From Brienomyrus brachyistius (taxonomy: Eukaryota > Chordata > Actinopteri > Osteoglossiformes > Mormyridae): a stretch of 64,000 nt of DNA. Position numbers and translations under genes: made by a program. The notes beneath the pieces are model-generated. The model had not been told where the DNA came from. It was given only the letters and a program-made list of their open reading frames with translations, and did no database searches. The stretch covers positions 8,878,324 to 8,942,323 of the forward strand of contig NC_064537.1 of assembly GCF_023856365.1 (NCBI RefSeq). Direction: 5' to 3'. Shown one piece after another: positions 13,801-26,500 of the stretch; position 1 is the first letter of the stretch; every line of letters starts with the position of its first letter.

Positions 13801-16800
13801 AAGAGGGGGGAGGGGGTGTAGAGCAGCAAGCCAACTGCAAGACAGGACTGTGCTTCTCTAGGGAGGAACTAAACCACAAATAAAGAAAATATCAAATGTT
13901 GAAAAATGTATAATAAAAATACATACATCTATAAAATAATAATTCAAATAATATATCTTAATTAAAAAAAAAAAAAACAGTGATTTGCCTGAGCTCCTCC
14001 CCTGAATCTATGTTAATTAATGTTGAGGCCCTCATGAATCCAAACCTTAAAGAAACATATTTATTTTACTATAACAGATAAGATAAGATTCCCAGGACTG
14101 TTTATCATTTTTAAATTAATGATTGTAGAGTATTCTAACACAAACCCTTAGTATTTTTACAATTTCTAGACGAGATTCGATCACAAATATCTACGGCAAT
14201 GTTTAATTTACGTTTACGTTTTGGTCGCGCGTATGCACCCATTCAGACATTAGTGCGTGTCGCATCATAATCTTCGACTGAACTTTTAGTCACAGAAATT
14301 TACATCAGTTGACATTTTATTAGTTGTAGCTCTGCAGTATACTATGGTGTTGGGCTTTCATTTCGGTGGACAGTCTTCATAATCCAAAAGAAGCCACGAT
14401 TCATATCTCTAAAATCAGCTCTGCTTCCAGTATATTTTTGAATGGCCTGGAATGGATGCAGCCCATGGCAACCGCTTCTGAGGCTTGTGTCAGGAGCGCC
14501 CGCTGTGATAATGTAAGAAAGAAACACTTTGAGCCAAGATCTTTGTTAAAGAAGAAAGAAACAAACGGATCAAGTGCGCAAACGCTCGAAACGCGTGGTC
14601 CTGTGAAGCCGCTGTAACGCAGCGGCAGCTTTCCATGTGTTACAACGAGTTTAATCAATTTGCAGATGTCCTGTTTCTTAATTCATACATTCTACATGAG
14701 GTCAACACTGCGAAAAAAAATGTGATGTAAAAAACACGACATGGGGGGAATCCTTCTTTCGTTATGGGGATTGTTACTACGTCAGCTACCTAAAAAGAGT
14801 AAGAACGTTCTAACTTTTCCGTTGTCTCAACTCAAACTATAGTCAATGCTCTCACAGTTTTTATTGTATTGAAAACCAGTTAGGCTTAAAGTGTCAAGAC
14901 AACAATTTCGGAAAACCAGATTTCTCAGTTCCCTGGTCGCTTAATCGACAAATGCAAGAAACGGTAACCCAAAGACAAAAAAAAAAAACACAAGGACATT
15001 TAAATTCTTTTTTTTATTATTGTACTTTCATGCGTTTAACGTGTGAGAAATTTGTATTTCATAAGTAACTTTAGAACATTAAGCCACTGTATTTCCTTAT
15101 AATGTCTTTTATGGAACGGTAAGATTTAACGTGAATTTCACAAATTTGTCTTCGGATTACAGTCGCAGGCAAAGTGTAAGAAAAAGTTGGTCTTTCTAAG
15201 TTGTAGCTTTGGGCCACGTTAAGTTGATTTCACGTCCCTTCGCGGATAGCAAACATATTAGGTCTGGTTGATAGGTATTAAATCGTCCATTCACGTATGA
15301 CATAACTATTTTACTGCTGTTTATTGGAAATGTATATAGTTCACATAGAAATATATTAGCAGAAATAGAGTTAGCACTTGTGTGTTACTTAACGTAAATT
15401 AGCATTTTATAACGCATTGGCGCTTAGCGTTTTGACAGGTCTCTCGCTTCTGCTAAATTCTGGTTAATTGAGCGTCGGTACCGTGCTGACGGCAGCCTGT
15501 TCCGTGACAGTACAAAGGCGCGGTGTCATCACACAGAAGAATAAAGAATGAAGCGAAACCAGGTTATTTATATATTTTACACGTTTCGTAACACAAAATT
15601 CCAATATGCAATTATGTAAAGAAACAACACAATTTAATACACGCGTTTTGTAATTTTATTACTATTAATATAATTCTGCGACAACCACACAGTCACCAAT
15701 GACATTCTGATTTTTGGTGAAATTCTGTATTTTCTTGCTAATGATTCGGTTTAATTGCGAACAAACGAATAGGCCCAAATAAATCCTGCTATGTCATCTA
15801 AATGCCACGTCATCTAGATATCACAGGATTGGTTTATTGAAAGCGGGTGTTGATTGATGGGTCGTTGATGTAGGTCAGAGGGTCGTTGGGCTAAAGGTCA
15901 TTGGGTAAATTGATAAAACAGGCGCCAGTCGGTAGTGCTCGTGACCGCGTGTCCGTTTTAATAGTATGATGGTAATTTCCGTGGTACCCTCGAGACCACG
16001 GCTTGATTGCCGTATTAAATTTAACTATATGTTTGGGGGAAATTGTACTTTCCCTGACTGTGTACTTCAATATATACGCGAATATACTTAATGTGTTTTA
16101 CAGAATTATAGTACACATGGCGAACGTAAGAGCTTTGTAATTATTGGATGAATTTTTAAGTATTACTGTAATTACTATGACCTGTACTCATGTTCGGAGT
16201 AGTTGGGAGTTTCTGACATTATGACGAAATTAAGTGATTAAATCAAAGAGCAGCTCTTCATTAAAAGACGTAGGCCTGTATATCAAGGGCCTAAGTTTGT
16301 TTTCGATACTGGACCAAACCAACCCCGGCCTCTCTTAACACACCCCATACTCCCAAAATACTGAAGGGACGTGTCCGCACCTAAGAATACGCCCATGCAG
16401 TATATTAAATTTATTTGTCAGAAAAATTGTAACTTATATGATGATGTCGCCAAGTGATCCATACTCATTTAGCTTGATGGCAGCTATTTCAAGACTAATG
16501 ACGACGTTACAGGATTTGCCTCTGATGGTCGCTCGTAAACGTGCACCAATGAACTCTCTTAGGTGTCACAGGGGTGATTAAGAGTGCAATCTGTCTAAGG
16601 GGGGCTGGGTATTAAGCTTGAATTAAAGAAACCCGTCAAAGCAGCGTCTTTTCTAATCGGCAACCTAACTGTTCCAGCTTTAAGTACTCCGTTGGTTAGG
16701 GTGAGTAATAGTGTGTATTTGCATGTGACGGTAATTATGTGTATTTATGCCACCGAAGAATTGTTTGTGTATAATATACATTAGAATCTTTTTCATGAAT

Positions 16801-17165
16801 TTGAGCACCAACAGATATTGCATACAAATGTAATTGTTAAATACGTAACGCTATATATAGAGTAGTGTGTTGTAAATGGAATAATATGAAATTGTAATGT
16901 AGATTATTTTTACTTCCCCGCTGGTATGCTTTGAACTGAGTATTACAGTACATTGGATGAAGTTGCTGTGTCGTGAGCCATTTGCGCCCATAACACGCTT
17001 CGCGTATACCAGTGTTCAGGGTTTGAAACCGATGTCTCCTTTGAGGCGTTAAATCATTAATTTAACGTCATCAGCGATTTCATTTTCCATCCATTTTTTA
17101 GGTCTTTTTTTGTTGCTTTGTCAGCCACACGAACGTTTCCATTTCCCCGTGTGTGTGTTTCTTGT

Positions 17166-17783
17166 AGGTAGCACAGTGGCTCAGTGGGTAGCTGAGCTTG
17201 GGGATCAAATCCTGGCTGAGCTGAACCGTTTGTCGCGTGCGTTCCTCCGCAGCGCAAAGACACAGAGATGCTAATTAAGCTGACTGCGTGTTTCCCATAA
17301 CGTGTGAGCCTGTGTACATGTATACCCTGATAAATTGGCATCCCATTCAGGGTGGGCCCTAACCCTGACCAGGATACAGTAAAATCCCGTTATAGTGGAC
17401 TCGCATATAACGGAATTTCGCTTATAAGGGACAGACGCTCTTAGCTGTAGTTTTGCTCGCCATAACGGACATGCAGGCTCCGCCTACAAGTCGCGTGGCG
17501 TGCCCGGTGATATCCAGAGCAGATACGTAGTCGGGATTATTAAGTGTCACTCTTCTGATCAGGTAAACTTGGATTACTACATGTAGAATATAATAATCTA
17601 TATCAGAAGTGTGTCTGCTGGGGTGTGGCATGAGTAAATGGTGTCCTGTAGTTGTGTTCTGGGCATACAGCAACTCTGGATATAACGGGCTTTGGATATA
17701 ACGGACTGTTTTGCCAGGTCCGTTGAAGTCCGTTATAACGGGATTTTACTGTAAGTGGTTGTAGGATGGATGGATGGGTATTA
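17166..17783 (+). mobile_element. tRNA-derived SINE, interrupted by a MITE
   Basis: The head carries an A-box-like GTGGCTCAGTGGGTAGC and a B-box-like GGATCAAATCC. The body includes the conserved CTAATTAAGCTGACTGCGTG region, and the tail ends in GGATGGATGGATGG. Seven-base flanks TTCTTGT (17159-17165 and 17784-17790) look like the target-site duplication. Bases 17377-17753 are a later insertion (separate entry). Removing it restores GGATAAGTGGTT, the expected SINE tail. Confidence 0.75.
17377..17751. mobile_element. pogo/Tigger-like MITE, TA target duplication
   Basis: Terminal inverted repeats CAGTAAAATCCCGTTATA at the left and the matching TATAACGGGATTTTACTG at the right are flanked by TA on both sides (17375-17376, 17752-17753). 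The ends CAGT...ACTG with a TA target are characteristic of pogo/Tigger members of Tc1/mariner. Subterminal copies of ATATAACGG motifs occur inside. At 375 bp with no transposase frame it is non-autonomous. Confidence 0.82.
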
Positions 17784-18090
17784 TTCTTGTCAGTACCCTT
17801 AGTTTTGTATATCCAGTTTAAATGTATCAATTCATATAATCAATAAATCGCAAATGTATGAATTCATATTCAGTGTCTGCCGTTATAATCTTCGGGTGCT
17901 TCATTGTGATAAATGGAAGATGTCCGTTATGTTCTTTATCTGTCAGAGCACCTCTCATGCAAGTCAATGCGGAGCAAAGGCAGCAATGTTTTAATATATA
18001 CTGGGTCGGTGCATTGTAACTCATTTTCGTGATACATTTTGAGTAACATTGGAAAGGTGATACCTAGATCTCAGGGTTCCTGTCACTGTA

Positions 18091-18093
<3 letters not shown>

Positions 18094-18141
<48 letters not shown>

Positions 18142-18153
18142 GTGTGTGTGTGA
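18094..18153. repeat. TG dinucleotide microsatellite
   Basis: An essentially uninterrupted GT run is followed by a CAG interruption and a few more GT units. Confidence 0.9.
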
Positions 18154-19290
18154 GTCATGGTGGCGTGAATCAGTCTGTGTGAAAGTGCACCCCAGAAGGT
18201 GTCTGTGCTGAATATTGTAGAGTGTACAAGGTGTCAGCGTGTATCAGTGTGTAAAGTGTACCGGCGTGTATCAACACTTTATTTGAATTGTTTCCATGGA
18301 AACCGGCCACTGTTAGAGATGTATGGATACTTTTATTGTCCTCTTGAGAATAAGGCTAGAATATTTCTACTTTTTTCGTTTGTATATTCATTAATTGCCA
18401 TTCCCTCCTCTCTGTCATTCACCCTTTGCTGAAGCCCCCCTCTTTCTCCTCCTCTGCTGTGCCCCCCCTTGACTGTATTTTGAGTCTTTCCAACCCCGCC
18501 TCTTCGCCTTCTCTATCTTCTATCCCTTCTTCACATCCCCCTAACCCTTATCCCTGCTCTCTCTGGGGTGCCTTATTTTGCACATTGTTTCTTGCTGCCT
18601 TCTCTCTTTCTCCATCCTTTCTTTCCTCCATCTTCACTCCTCCCATCCTCCCCCAACCTTTCACCAGCTTGCCTTTTAGAAAAGTAAGCAAATGATAATT
18701 AGCATGTGGACCTGTAATTACAGCTGACAAACTTCTAGCAATTAATCGTCTTAAAGATGCGTCTTGTCATCACACTCGCAGTACACCTCCTTACTCTCTC
18801 CCTCTCTCCCCCCTCTCTTTGTCACCCCTTCGGTATGCATTTACTATATAGTTCTTATCCATCTTTCCGTTCTGTTCCATTGTCTGTCCATTGTTTGTTC
18901 TGTATGTTCCTCTACCTATAATATGTTCTCTCGCTCTGCGTTACCTTGGCTTGTAAATAGTTTAATATTTCACATGTGGGTTGGTCAAACGCCATCATGC
19001 TATGACTAAGTATACAAGCTGTCTGCCCCCCCTCCCCTCCCAGTACGCCATCACTGTTAATGAGACAGGATATAGATAATCTCAAGCCATCCAAAGACTT
19101 TCTGAGGAGGGTGGAATGGAGAGAAGGAGACTTGGAGGTCAAGAGTGGATGTATGTGTGTTGGGGTCTGAAAGGCAAAGATGGGAACTAGTGAATCAGTT
19201 CATCAGTGGGTGACCAGACCTGCCAGTCAGCAGGATAAAAAGTCACCATAGCTATCTGGGAATTGGTAAGATTTCAGCCAGTGCTGATCT

Positions 19291-19354
19291 CTGCGACTGC
19301 TAAGACCTGCGACTGCTAAGACCTGCGACTGCTAAGACCTGCGACTGCTAAGAC
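19291..19354. repeat. Four identical copies of a 16-bp tandem repeat
   Basis: The unit CTGCGACTGCTAAGAC occurs four times in direct succession without any mismatch, about 0.6 kb upstream of the grin2b-like first coding exon. Confidence 0.92.
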
Positions 19355-19973
19355 CTGTCCCACTGATGCTCTCTTGCGAAGCTGCTTCTTTACCCTCTCT
19401 GTACTTTGCATAACCTCATCCCCGAGTACCTCCCATTTATGACCCTCTGCTCATGAATAAGTACTTATATTGAAGTATTCCTTGATGCTGACCTTTTCTA
19501 TCCCCCTCAGAAGATGTACAATTAGATCTTATTCCCCCTCAGTCACCTCAGCTTGAGACTAAAGAGGTTTATTTCTGACTTATACATATATATGGCTAGT
19601 GTGGTAATCAGTCTATCAGTCATTCTGTGGCCGGTCTCTGTTGTTCCCTTGCTCTCGTCCTTTCGCTCTGTCTGAGAGCTGTCCTGGGCCGCTCCTTGTG
19701 TGTGATATATAAGAGGACATTATTCCAGATATTTAGTCAGATTTTTTGCTTGCGTATGTATTCCGGCTTGCCGCTGTGCGTGTGGGTTTATGAGCTGCCC
19801 ATGCAGTCTGTGCAGCAGATATTCATATGTGTTTTAACCCATCTCTCCTCCTGTTGTCTTTGTCACGTAGATTTTCTTACCATGTTCAATGAATGCGCCT
19901 CTACATCTCGTCAAGGGTTGTATGGATGGAGCTGACCATCCCTGTCTCCTCTCTCTCTCTCTCTTCTTCCTAG

Positions 19974-20576
19974 GGATTGCTTTTACACTCCTCCATCATG
20001 CCTTTCTGCCTCTCCGCTTCTCCTCCTCAAGACCGGCGTATCACCCCACTCTTCTCCCCCCCCGAAAGCGCCCCCTCTGCCCACAGGACGCCATTCCTGT
20101 CCCTCTCTGTAATTGTCCTCGTCCTGCTGCTGTTCCCAGTCTGCGAGTCCCGGCGAGGCGGAGGAGGCGGGGCCGGCGGTGGCGACAGGGGCGGGGCTGT
20201 GATCATCCCACCTCATTACCCACCGGTGGTGGCCCTCCCGCCCCCCTCCTCCAAGTTGTCCCACGGCCTGAGCATCGCCGTGGTGCTGGTGGGCAACTCC
20301 AGCGAGCTGGCACTGGCCGAGAGCCGCGAGAAGGAGGACTTCCTGCACATGCCGCTGCCGCCCAACGTGGAGCTGGTCACCATGAACAGGACGGACCCCA
20401 AGAGCATCATCACGTGCATCTGTGACCTGATGACCAAGCACTGGCTGCAGGGCGTGGTGTTCGGCGACGACACCGACCAGGAGGCCATCGCCCAGATCCT
20501 GGACTTCATCTCGGCCCAGACGCACATCCCCATCCTGGGCATCCGTGGGGGCTCCTCCATGATCATGGTCGCCAAG
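19974..20576 (+). CDS. grin2b: grin2b-like coding exon 1 (signal peptide and first half of ATD lobe 1)
   Basis: The exon starts after a CT-rich tract and TAG acceptor at 19971-19973. The first ATG is 19998, giving residues 1-193; 19974-19997 is untranslated. It ends phase 0 at GCCAAG/GTACGG. The leader is unusually long, about 30 residues before the hydrophobic core, followed by a Gly-rich run (near residues 53-65) and Pro-rich segment (near 71-84). An N-glycosylation sequon NRT lies just before DPKSII. The zinc-site His of GluN2A/2B is Arg183 (codon CGT). Confidence 0.85.
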
Positions 20577-23500
20577 GTACGGTCGGAGCCCGGGAGCTGC
20601 AGGTGTGACGCCTTGGAGATTTCGTGAGCTTTCGGCGGTGCTTTGAGGATGTATGCGAATGCCGTTTCTTGGGTGTCTGCCTGTGGCTGCTAGAGAGGGA
20701 GGGGCAGCTTGAAGTATGAGCGAGAGCTTTGGCCTTTGGAGTGGGAGGAAGGCCAAACAGAGACGGGGAGGGGGATGGAGCCAGTGTGAGTGTGGGCTGC
20801 ATTAAGCTCATCAGTTTGTTACTTTATGGAATTTATAGACAAATCCGTAGTGGTGCCAGAGGGAGGGATATTTTTATTATTCTTTTGGTTAATTTGTTAC
20901 TATTGGGGTGGAAACCGCATTGCCAATGTAAACCAACCAATAGGATTTTGAATCTGAGGCTCTGTCCTCCGACAAGTCCCGCCCCCTGGCCCTGTGTGGA
21001 CTCTGCTGTTGCATACCTGAAATTAGTCTTTTTGTCTCACTGGTGCGACTGGGGCTCTCATTTTAACGCAAGCATTTCCCAGGGCCCGCCCCAGACGGAG
21101 AGCTTGGAGCTTGTAATAGATTCCCCATCCTCCCACACCGCAGTCGTGTCCGGAATATTAGCCTCGCTAACCAAGAATGCCACGTGGCGGGGCTGGGGGA
21201 GGGGGGGGTTTCGGCCACACATTTGTAAGTATGACATGGCGAGCACCCAGGGGAGCGAGTGTGTGGAATTTAATGCCACCCGACAGCCTGGAAAGGCAGG
21301 TACTCTGGCTGCCTCAGACCTAATAAAAAAACATTCAATTAGCGGAGGGTCAGCAAGTCCGAGGCATGTGGCACCTCGTAAATTACTTCATAAATCTCCC
21401 AGAAACAAGAAACTGGTGCATTGGTCCAGAATACTTAAGAGTCCGCTGTCGATGAGGACTCCTGGCTGTTAAAACTGTTAATTTTGTTAAAGTTTATTGT
21501 AATTGCAGTCGACTGTTGCATTTAGTCGATAAATTGGCGGCTTTATTCTGAGCAGAACTGTATGTAAGCGTGTCAGTTCAGGGCTCTTCCTGGCAAACCG
21601 CTGCCCAGGAGAGTCCACGTCCTCAGCTGCTCTGCCCTCGGATAGCACACGCTAATACGGACGAGCTCGCAGAAACCCATTGGTGATTTGGAGCGTACTT
21701 CTGGGAAGGTGGGGCGAGGGGGGAGGGGTGTTCAGTAAGACAGTTCCGTGGGGGAATAAACGAGGAGAGGATGGATACTGAACGTGCCGATGCGTAGAGG
21801 AATCCACCGGAGCAGAGAACGCGTGTCAGAGGGCTATGGCAAATGGATCTCTCTCTTCCCGCATCCATCTGAGGTGTCCTGACCTTCGGGAAGACTGGGA
21901 ATGGTGAATCGCTGTGCGGAGGGTTAGCAGAGGAGGGAACGAAAGCCGGTAGGCCGCAGTTTTTTCACGGAGAGCACCGGGAAATGGAAGAAAGGCGAGT
22001 TGCGGTGGGAGCGAACAAGAGGGTTGAGGAAAATGCCAGGGGAGAAGTGGACTGAGCGTGAAATGGAACAAGCAAGCCTGAAAGAAACGGAGAGATGAAA
22101 AGTGAACTTGTAGAGGAAAAATTCTTTCCCTGTCTTCCCTTCGATGATTATCATCCTCTTGTCCCCCTCCTCTCTTTCTCTCTCCCTTTCTTCCTCCCTC
22201 CCTCTCTCACACAGCAGGCTGAATGCAGCTGATACTGTTGGCATGGCAACCCATTGCACGCGCAACTATATCTAAAACGGGGGGGGAGAAAGGGATGTAT
22301 ATTTTCTCCAGCTAAAGAGAATGAAAGTGAGTGGATGCCTGAGGTAGAGGAGGATGACAAAAAGGAGAGGAGCGGACATGCATGCTGTATCTGTGCGGCG
22401 CGAAAGACTGAAAAGCAGAGAGAAGGATGAATGGAGGGAACGGGAGGGTGGGCTCTTTGGACAAGAAACAGCTATTTGTTGGAACAATGGATACAGAAGA
22501 TGTTGGAGAAGGGAGAGAATGTTTTAGTGCGAGATGGAGAAACATGGGAAATAAAATGAAGTGGAATGTAGACGGATGAGGGAGGAGATGCAGGGTAGTG
22601 ATGGTGAGATTTTGCATGTGTCTGATGTCCCAGTGAGTTCACGCTCAGAACGCCCCCCCCCCCCCCCCGACTCCTGCTCACACCCCTCCTAGACAGCAGG
22701 TGTAACTCCTCTCCGGCACTCCTGAGACGCTGCTTGTAGACATCCCATAATGACCCGGGAAGGGGGGGGCCCACTTCATCTCGGACGCCACCTGACATGC
22801 TCCCCTCTACAGTGCTCACTGGCGTCCCCGCTGGCACGTGGGAGTCACTGCAGGATTTATTTTCCGCACCCCTAGCCTGAAGAGCGCGATGCAGCGTTCA
22901 GGATCCGCAGCTAACTATCTGTATTTATTCATAATTATTCTCAAAGTAAAAGGCTGACAGGTTGCAGCCCTAACTCCCGCTGACATGATGTAAGCGAAAT
23001 ATAAATGCCTGTTTGTTTACTATGCTGTTTGAATTCAGATCGCTTTTTTAGCTTTGTTAAATAACATATATCTTCCAACCTCCTTTGCTGGGCAGGGAGC
23101 AGCACGGGGCCTTAGCTGGGCGGCGAAGGGCACAAGGCAGAGGTGCACCCTGCCTGGGATGCTAGTTCTTTGCAGGGCATGTATAAACACACACACAATG
23201 GGTAATTGAAAATGCTAATTAACCTAACTGCATGTCTTTGAACTGCGAGAGGAAGCTAGTGTACCCAGAGGAAGCCCCCGCAACACAGAGAGCATGCAAA
23301 CACACACACACACACACACACAGAACAGAGCCACTACTCTAACCCTAACCCTCCAGATACCGAGGTAATAGCACTACCTGCTGAGCTGCCACTCTGCCCA
23401 TTAATAACCTACTTCATCCATTTATTTGGTTAACCATCTCTTCCATAAATAGACAAATTTTGTTTTAAGGATTTTTGATTGCGGTTCATTCTGCTAGCAG

Positions 23501-26500
23501 CCGAGGACAGTGATTGGCTGAGAGCAGCATTACATCACTCTTCCCTCCTTGTGGCTTAACAGTGAAGTGTGTGAAAGTGGTAGTTTGGAAACTTCTTTGA
23601 AGGGGGGGGCCCCCCACCACCCACCAAATGAAAACAGGGCAGAGTTAGGGGGCCCGCTATCACAAATGTGTGATGTCATGCTTAAGAACCAGGGGGCGCT
23701 TCAACACCTTTATTTCCTCTTAAATTCTCGGCTTGTAATTGTTCTAGCGATTCCCATTTGAAACGAGCACTACCAGAATGTTCCGCCTTCATGTCGTTCT
23801 GGGATTCTACAGATTTGGTGCGCGTGCACCTTAATGGCCTCATATCACGCTTTTACGTGCCGGGGGAACGGTGGACGATTTAAAGGTGCAGCACGTTATG
23901 TTTTATAGGGCACTGGAGCGGGCTGGGGGGCTGTGCAGGTGTGCGAGGCACACCCGTGTGGGAAGAGAGGGGCACTCCCCCCCGGCATGCCACGTGGCAC
24001 TGCTGCTCCCTAATAACCCCCACCCCCCCTCCTCCCAGCACAGAGACATTCTGCTGTCAGGACAGATTTCAGGCTAATGAATGAGGGTTGGGATAGATCC
24101 TTTTGCGGGAGCCCGAGGGGGGAGGGGGGTGCGGCAAGGCCGGAGCTCCGGGAATCTCAGAGGGATTTGGTCACGGGAGCCGGACGCTTCGCGCAGAGGT
24201 GGCCTTCCTGAATCCCTCCATGCCTCCCTCCCCGGCATCTATCCACTGCCAGCCAGCTGCGGTTTGTAATGTATTTTTTAATTTCTTAAATCTGTGCCCG
24301 AGTGGCTGGCCCTGGCCACCAGTCCGGTGACTGTGCACGCGATGCCTCATTTTGTAACAGCGTTCCGAATTGTCATTCGCTCTATTATGGTGCGTTGTTC
24401 CGTCCCATAGATCAACATTCGCCATTATAGAACGCTTTTGCAATTAGGATACGTCCCAGAAGATAAAGGGATTAAAATAGAGCCAGAGTCTGTCCTGCGC
24501 CCCCCTCCCTTCACATTTATCTCTCTCTCTCATTCTCTCGCTTTCCTTTATTGTGCAGCTCATACTAGTCACAGTTCTGCCGTCTATTACTCTGTCTTTC
24601 TTCCCCAACCTCAAAGGAATTAAAAAAGCGTAAATCTTTATTTGGAGTTCTGCCTTAAAAACCATGGAGGGGAGGGAGCCTGCAGTTCTGAATGCGATTT
24701 TTCCTGCGCCGGGCTTATCCCCAAACCCATTTTGTTTGTTCCGTGTCCCGGAACCTGTCCCGCTTCTAAAACACTCCCCCGGTTCTTCTCGTCCTTTAGC
24801 CTGGTGTGAGCCTTTGCCCCCTTTCTCTGTCTTTGATCCCCCCCCCCCCCCCCCCCCCCCCCATCTCCAGCCGCTTTGGATGTGGGATTTGAAAGGCAGT
24901 GGCCTGCGCCTTGATATCGCATGTGGTCTGAAACTCGGTCTGATCAGCATGAGGGGAAGCAGCTGTATGAGAGAGTTACATCCCCTCCTGTGGTGGTACT
25001 GTGGGGAGAGGGTTGGGGGGGGGGGGCTGCTGCCTAAATCCATGTCTGTGCTGCGTGGGCCAAGCACTGAGCCAGAAGGCGCCCCCTCTGGTGTGAGTCA
25101 CCCATCAGGAGTGAGCCGAGCGCCAGCCGTCCCCCTCTCCTCTCCTCTCCTCTCCTCTTCCCGACCCGCAGCTCCTTCTCCTCGTCCATCTTCCTTCTGA
25201 CTCCTTCCTGCCCCTTGGCTCTCAGTCCTGATATCCTGCCATCCTGTGTCATCTTTGCCCCGTCTGGCCCTCTGCAGTTCCCCCCCCCGCCCTGCCCCGC
25301 CCCATCCAACCTTGTCGTTCTCTCAGTTTCCTCCACGTCACCCAGCTGTCTCTGTTAGCTCGGGCTCTGCCCTCGTCTCCCCCCGCATGCGCCGGTAAGT
25401 GGCTCTTGCCCTCGGCTTCTGGACCTGCTGTCTCCCTTCTTGTCGTCTTTCTCTTTCACGGGCTGAGCCTCTTCACCTTTGCCCCTCTTCACCCGGCCAG
25501 GTGACTGATGGACAGGGGTGCTAAGCGCTGCCCTTCTGTCGAGGGGGGGTGGGATTAATGGAAAGAGGGAGAGAGATAGAGAGAGAGAGATATGAGGCGT
25601 TCAGTCCATTACTGGCAAGCTCAGCTGGGCATAGACAAAGGGCATCTGAGCGAGGGAGGACCGGCCGCTTGGGCACCTGCCTCTCAGGGTGCTGCATTCA
25701 GATTGAAATGGCCAGTATTACCATTACAGAAGGTGACTGGTCTGCAGTGAATTTTTAGCTGTCTTTTTTTTTTTGAACTGGGAAAGTGTGTCTAGCTAAT
25801 CGGCTAATCGGCTAATCTGCTTTGCCGACCCATTCATCCAGGCGACTCCTATGCCGGGGGAGATTCACCCCCACCCCCCCCCCACCCCCACAGACCCCAG
25901 ATGAAATGAAACAAGCTGTGATGAATTTAAACGCCGCAGTCCTGTGATCCCTACAATTGGCCACAAATGATCCCACCCTGTGTTACCAAAGCTGGCTCTT
26001 TCAAACTTGAACCGTCAACCACCCACCTTTTTAGACACATTTTGGGCTTGCAGGGTCAGCGAGTGCCTGGGGCAATTGGGGGGATAAGGGCCTCTGTCAG
26101 GGGCCCGACTGTGAAGCCTGGGATTTGAACTGGTGACCTTCTGGTCCAAGTCAAACGCAACCCTAATATATCAGGCATTGCTGATAGGTATAGCCCAACT
26201 CCACAGGCTGTCAGTGTTCAGCCATTGTTACACACGGGCGGGGGGGGGGGCACAGGCACACATGTGTGCATACATGTGATCATACACACGGCAGCCATGT
26301 TCGTTGGTTTGTGTGTTTTTTGTGATGAGACTTTATTGTCATTGTGTCAGAAATACAAAGAAATTTGTTTGGTAGCTCACAGCTCAGCAGCAAAGATGTA
26401 TACATTCATATACCACATTAATATAAGTAAGATCGGGGAGAAGCTACTGTGAATGACTTCGGTGGGGGGTGTGAGAGGCCCCCCGCACTGGTCTGGGATC

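Larger units (their letters stand above)
8990..19973. other. Non-coding stretch, probable 5' intron or flank of grin2b-like gene
   Basis: No coding exon is recognised. The stretch contains an inverted-repeat element (10695-10860), CT-rich segments near 10070-10330 and 18430-18660, AT-rich unique sequence between about 13900 and 17000, a SINE with a nested MITE (17166-17783), a TG microsatellite and a four-copy 16-bp repeat. The last bases before 19974 are a polypyrimidine tract and TAG acceptor. Confidence 0.5.

Noticed and set aside
18007..18030. GTGCATTGTA, identical to the miR-33 seed region
   Set aside because: Bases after the seed do not match miR-33, no hairpin partner follows, and miR-33 in vertebrates lies in a later srebf2 intron that is outside this window.
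19983..20756. 257-codon antisense frame over grin2b-like exon 1
   Set aside because: A shadow of the GC-rich coding exon; the sense frame carries the conserved GluN2 sequence.
20729..21472. 247-codon open frame on the plus strand
   Set aside because: It lies wholly within grin2b-like intron 1, reads through SINE-free GC-rich sequence with no conserved motifs, and has no splice logic.
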